From positions 1 to 8,331 of the forward strand of contig WGAA01000169.1 in assembly GCA_015489285.1 (NCBI GenBank): a DNA stretch of 8,331 nucleotides, given 5' to 3'. This document shows, in pieces, positions 7,201 to 8,331 of the stretch. A program made the position numbers and the translations under genes. Position 1 is the stretch's first letter. Each line of letters begins with the position of its first letter. The notes beneath the pieces were generated by a model. That model was not told the origin of the DNA. It searched no databases and saw nothing but the letters and a program-made list of their open reading frames with translations. Source of the DNA: Anaerolineae bacterium. GTDB taxonomy: Bacteria > Chloroflexota > Anaerolineae > JAADDB01.

Positions 7201-8097
7201 TTGGGGGGTGTGACCCTCGGGGACGGGGAAGTGGGGCAGGTGGTATCCCGCGTACATGGCCTCCAGGTCCAGCTCGCACATTTCGGCGATGAGGAGGGTG
7301 TTGTCCAGGGCTTCGGGGACTTCGCCGAAGAGTTCGGCCATTTCGGCGCGGGATTTCAGGTAGTAGCTCTCGTCGCTCATGCGCATCCGGGTGGGGTCCC
7401 TGAGGGTCTTCCCCGTCTGCACGCAGAGGAGGACGTCGTGATAGCGGGCGTCCTCCCGTCGGACGTAGTGGACGTCGTTGGTGGCCACGAGGGGGACGCC
7501 GTATTTGCGGCTGAATTCGATGAGCTTGCGGTTGAGTTCTTTGAGCCAGGGGATGCTGTGGTCCTGGAGTTCGAGGAAGAAGGCGTCGGGGCCGAAGACG
7601 TCCCGATACCAGTGGATGGCTTCGATGGCTTCCCGCTCCTTGCCCTGTTCGAGGAGGCGGGGGATTTCCGCGGCCGCGCACCCGCTGGTGGCGATGAGCC
7701 CCTCCGCGTGCCGGGCGAGGAATTCCTTGTCCACTCGAGGTTTGTAGTAGAAGCCCTCGAGTTGGGCCGCGGTGGCAATTTTCATGAGGTTGAGGTAGCC
7801 CGTGCGGTTGCGCGCCAGGAGGAGGATGTGGTAGGGCTTTGCGTCGAGCTTGGGATCCCTATCCTGCATGCGGCGGGGGGCCAGGTAGCCCTCCATGCCG
7901 ATGATGGGCTTGATGCCGGCCTTTGTCGCGGCCCGGTAGAAGTCGATGACGCCGTGCATGACGCCGTGGTCGGTGAGGGCAAGGGCGGGCTGCCCCAGTT
8001 CCACGGCGCGGGCCACCAGCTGTGGGATCCGGCTCAAACCGTCAAGCAGGGAATATTCCGAATGTACGTGCAGGTGAACGAACGCGTTTTCCTTCAT
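4168..8097 (-). CDS. dnaE: DNA polymerase III alpha subunit (DnaE)
   Basis: This is the replicative polymerase catalytic subunit, 1309 residues and longer than the roughly 1160 of E. coli. The PHP domain (about 1-215) keeps the expected metal ligands H10, H12, D19, H44, E69, H90, C140, D208 and H210, suggesting an active metal site. The polymerase core has R-G-S-G-A-G-S at 363-369 and catalytic D402, D404 (P-D-I-D-L-D-F) and D563 (V-D-F-L-G-L). A helix-hairpin-helix region (about 853-905) precedes a clamp-binding motif Q-I-S-I-F at 939-943. An OB fold spans about 1005-1085. Then come an acidic linker (about 1100-1190), an alpha/beta C-terminal domain (about 1198-1280, the region that binds tau in relatives), and a Gly/Ala/Pro-rich tail. 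There is no intein. The start fits because family proteins begin near F-V-H-L-H-V-H-S, but no Shine-Dalgarno sequence precedes it. The gene appears to stand alone, convergent with the EEP gene. Confidence 0.97.
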   Translation of the reverse strand: MKENAFVHLHVHSEYSLLDGLSRIPQLVARAVELGQPALALTDHGVMHGVIDFYRAATKAGIKPIIGMEGYLAPRRMQDRDPKLDAKPYHILLLARNRTGYLNLMKIATAAQLEGFYYKPRVDKEFLARHAEGLIATSGCAAAEIPRLLEQGKEREAIEAIHWYRDVFGPDAFFLELQDHSIPWLKELNRKLIEFSRKYGVPLVATNDVHYVRREDARYHDVLLCVQTGKTLRDPTRMRMSDESYYLKSRAEMAELFGEVPEALDNTLLIAEMCELDLEAMYAGYHLPHFPVPEGHTPQTYLRHLCEIGLRRRYGDRADDPEVRGRLEHELDIIHQMGFDAYFLIVWDLVEYAKKRDIWWNVRGSGAGSIVAYSLGITSVDPLRYHLIFERFLNPERVSMPDIDLDFPDDRREEMIQYAVDKYGKDNVAQIITFGTMGARAAIRDVGRALDVPLPEVDKLAKLVPFGPKVKLKDSIEKVPELKAIWEQPKNDKEKQYRELLDIALHLEGLARHASTHAAGVIISDKPLVNYTPLHRPTREGAAGAMTQFDMRVLESLGLLKVDFLGLATLTIMRRASDLIAERHGKRWHLGNIPLDDPETYKLLSSGEVTGVFQVESEGMRRILREMQPTKFEHIIALISLYRPGPMEQIPHYIARMHGKEKVTYRHPKLEPILAETYGIIVYQEQIMQIATQLAGYRPGEADMIRKAVGKKLEDKLLAHRKKFVDGCVANGISREVAESIFNDIEFFARYGFNKSHATDYAKVTVQTAFLKAHYPVEYMTALLEVELDNQDKVTNFITEARRMGIEVLPPDINKSQLAFSIEELPEDAPQRGELKQKTRYPFPVPPGSAIRFGLAAVKNVGVGPVEVILRARAAGGPFTSLEDFARRVDLRKVNKKALESLIRVGAFDSFGHRARILAALDTIMAYSANHHKNRDAGQISIFDLLGEEEENPGPEIMLPDIELPSERELLRWEKELLGVYVTAHPLQKLDINLRDYITQYAGLLDERYVGRRIRTGGLIHSVKEIYTKSGDRMAFVTLEDMHGTLDVVVFPRLYKETRETWVPDTVVIVDGKVDLRGANVNLLADAVYTHVDQLVPDDSLLMEVLADVIEPPEEETFDEETFDEEEEEAVLPPPMGPHPLDELTASEDKGESEAEEDTPETRETPPIAAESTASTYPQPVFVNRNTSPPLSEEERDRYTYEIRIVIRRTGNEKKDVQQLKKLLALLRRYQGEDRYRLLIPQNGGWVEMEFPNHSTGWCEELREELLACPGVADVHVRALPKVAPPGAAGPGDDQSGTAAKGSGAQGSS
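4721..4750 (-). repeat. Tandem 15-base duplication in the acidic linker of dnaE
   Basis: Two head-to-tail 15-base units (4721-4735 and 4736-4750) differ only at the last plus-strand base (C or T). They encode E-E-T-F-D-type pentapeptides in the acidic linker between the OB fold and the C-terminal domain. The unit is a multiple of three, so copy changes keep the frame. The surroundings are also rich in GAG/GAA codons and prone to slippage. Confidence 0.85.
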
Positions 8098-8173
8098 CGT
8101 TGTGGGGCGTTAAGCATTGGGTCTTCAGATGACGGCTGACTGCCTTTGGACGACCGCGGATAGCGATGGCCTT

Positions 8174-8202
8174 ACGATACGGGGTTGAACGATGGGTGTC
8201 AA
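8174..8202 (-). promoter_or_regulatory. Main candidate dnaE promoter (P1)
   Basis: On the reverse strand a perfect -35 TTGACA (plus-strand TGTCAA at 8197-8202) is followed after exactly 17 bases by TATCGT (plus-strand ACGATA at 8174-8179), which matches the -10 consensus at four of six positions. Transcription would start near 8167, giving a leader of about 70 bases before the dnaE ATG. Consensus quality and spacing are seen directly; activity is inferred. Confidence 0.65.
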
Positions 8203-8221
8203 ATCCGGCGGCCGGGAAAGA

Positions 8222-8256
8222 GGGAGCACCTCCTCCCCCGTCCGGCGCATGCTCCC
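8222..8256 (-). repeat. Inverted repeat GGGAGCA/TGCTCCC in the dnaE leader region
   Basis: Perfect 7-base arms at 8222-8228 and 8250-8256 enclose a 21-base loop. The element lies between P2 and P1, so only a P2 transcript would fold it. On the dnaE strand the loop exposes a GGGGGAGGAGG purine run. No T-run follows, so it is not a typical terminator. Confidence 0.5.
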
Positions 8257-8275
8257 CTAGCGCTATCCCGCTATT

Positions 8276-8304
8276 TATATACCACGTTCCTTGCGGATGG
8301 GCAA
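8276..8304 (-). promoter_or_regulatory. Second candidate dnaE promoter (P2)
   Basis: On the reverse strand TTGCCC (plus-strand GGGCAA at 8299-8304) and TATATA (8276-8281) lie 17 bases apart, each matching the sigma-70 consensus at four of six positions. The predicted start is near 8269, giving a leader of about 170 bases. The -35 lies inside a 6-base inverted repeat CCTTGC/GCAAGG (8289-8306). Weaker than P1, but the AT-rich patch is conspicuous. Confidence 0.35.
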
Positions 8305-8331
8305 GGTGGAAGATGGGGGCAGGGGCTGGAG

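Larger units (their letters stand above)
8158..8274. repeat. ATAGCG hexamers at the two predicted dnaE start sites
   Basis: CGCTAT occurs twice in the same orientation at 8261-8266 and 8269-8274, eight bases apart, at the predicted P2 start. The inverse, ATAGCG, occurs at 8160-8165, at the predicted P1 start. The longer forms GGATAGCG (8158-8165) and CGCTATCC (8261-8268) are perfect 8-base inverted copies about 100 bases apart. TAGCGCTA at 8258-8265 is also palindromic. These could be operator sites; no known regulator is recognised. Confidence 0.5.
8098..8331. other. dnaE upstream regulatory region
   Basis: This 234-base stretch to the window edge shows no convincing standard-sized gene on either strand. 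On the dnaE strand it holds a good sigma-70-like promoter (8174-8202), a second weaker candidate (8276-8304), ATAGCG hexamers at both predicted start sites, a GGGAGCA/TGCTCCC inverted repeat between the promoters, and a seven-codon upstream frame ending inside the dnaE start codon. An AT-rich patch at 8271-8281 stands out from the GC-rich background. I see no terminator from a preceding gene. Confidence 0.65.

Noticed and set aside
4168..8097. An intein or other large insertion in the long DnaE
   Set aside because: The polymerase motifs run at normal spacing (D402/D404 and D563 nearly match E. coli positions). The extra length lies in the C-terminal linker and domain, with no intein splice motifs.
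4681..8139. An open frame of 1152 codons on the plus strand, antisense to dnaE
   Set aside because: It lies almost wholly inside dnaE on the opposite strand. Its product is a low-complexity V/G/D/E/H-rich sequence with no family resemblance, as expected when a GC-rich codon pattern removes stops from the complementary frame.

Overview
This is a GC-rich bacterial window with no mobile element, CRISPR array, rRNA or tRNA that I can see. The likely source is a Chloroflexota bacterium, possibly thermophilic and related to Anaerolineae or Thermoflexia. I base this on the DnaE sequence style (full PHP metal site plus a distinctive C-terminal domain), the RskA-type anti-sigma factor and the strong GC bias. 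This is an impression from remembered family members, not a search, so the phylum call is moderate at best.

Layout. (1) Positions 1-1424, minus strand: a MoxR-family AAA+ ATPase gene followed, with a 14-base overlap, by a DUF58 membrane protein gene that runs off the left edge. (2) Positions 1425-1733: a divergent intergenic region with a strong nested inverted repeat built on a CAGACTTC/GAAGTCTG palindrome, and a consensus-like TATAAT upstream of the next operon. (3) Positions 1734-4216, plus strand: a three-gene unit encoding an ECF sigma factor, a membrane-spanning RskA-type anti-sigma factor, and an endonuclease/exonuclease/phosphatase (EEP) family protein whose start overlaps the anti-sigma stop as ATGA. 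(4) Positions 4168-8097, minus strand: dnaE, the catalytic alpha subunit of DNA polymerase III (1309 residues), whose last codons overlap the 3' end of the EEP gene by 49 bases. (5) Positions 8098-8331: the dnaE upstream region with one good sigma-70-like promoter, a second weaker candidate, repeated ATAGCG hexamers at both predicted start sites, and a tiny upstream reading frame that ends inside the dnaE start codon.

How the genes fit together. MoxR and DUF58 form a familiar chaperone-type pair. The sigma/anti-sigma pair is a standard envelope-signal switch. Its coupling to a phosphodiesterase-fold enzyme of unknown substrate is the most biologically interesting arrangement here. dnaE is a housekeeping replication gene with no obvious functional tie to its neighbours. 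I found no clearly novel defence or mobile system. The points most worth a second look are the sigma/RskA/EEP coupling, the palindrome in the divergent region, and the structured dnaE leader.
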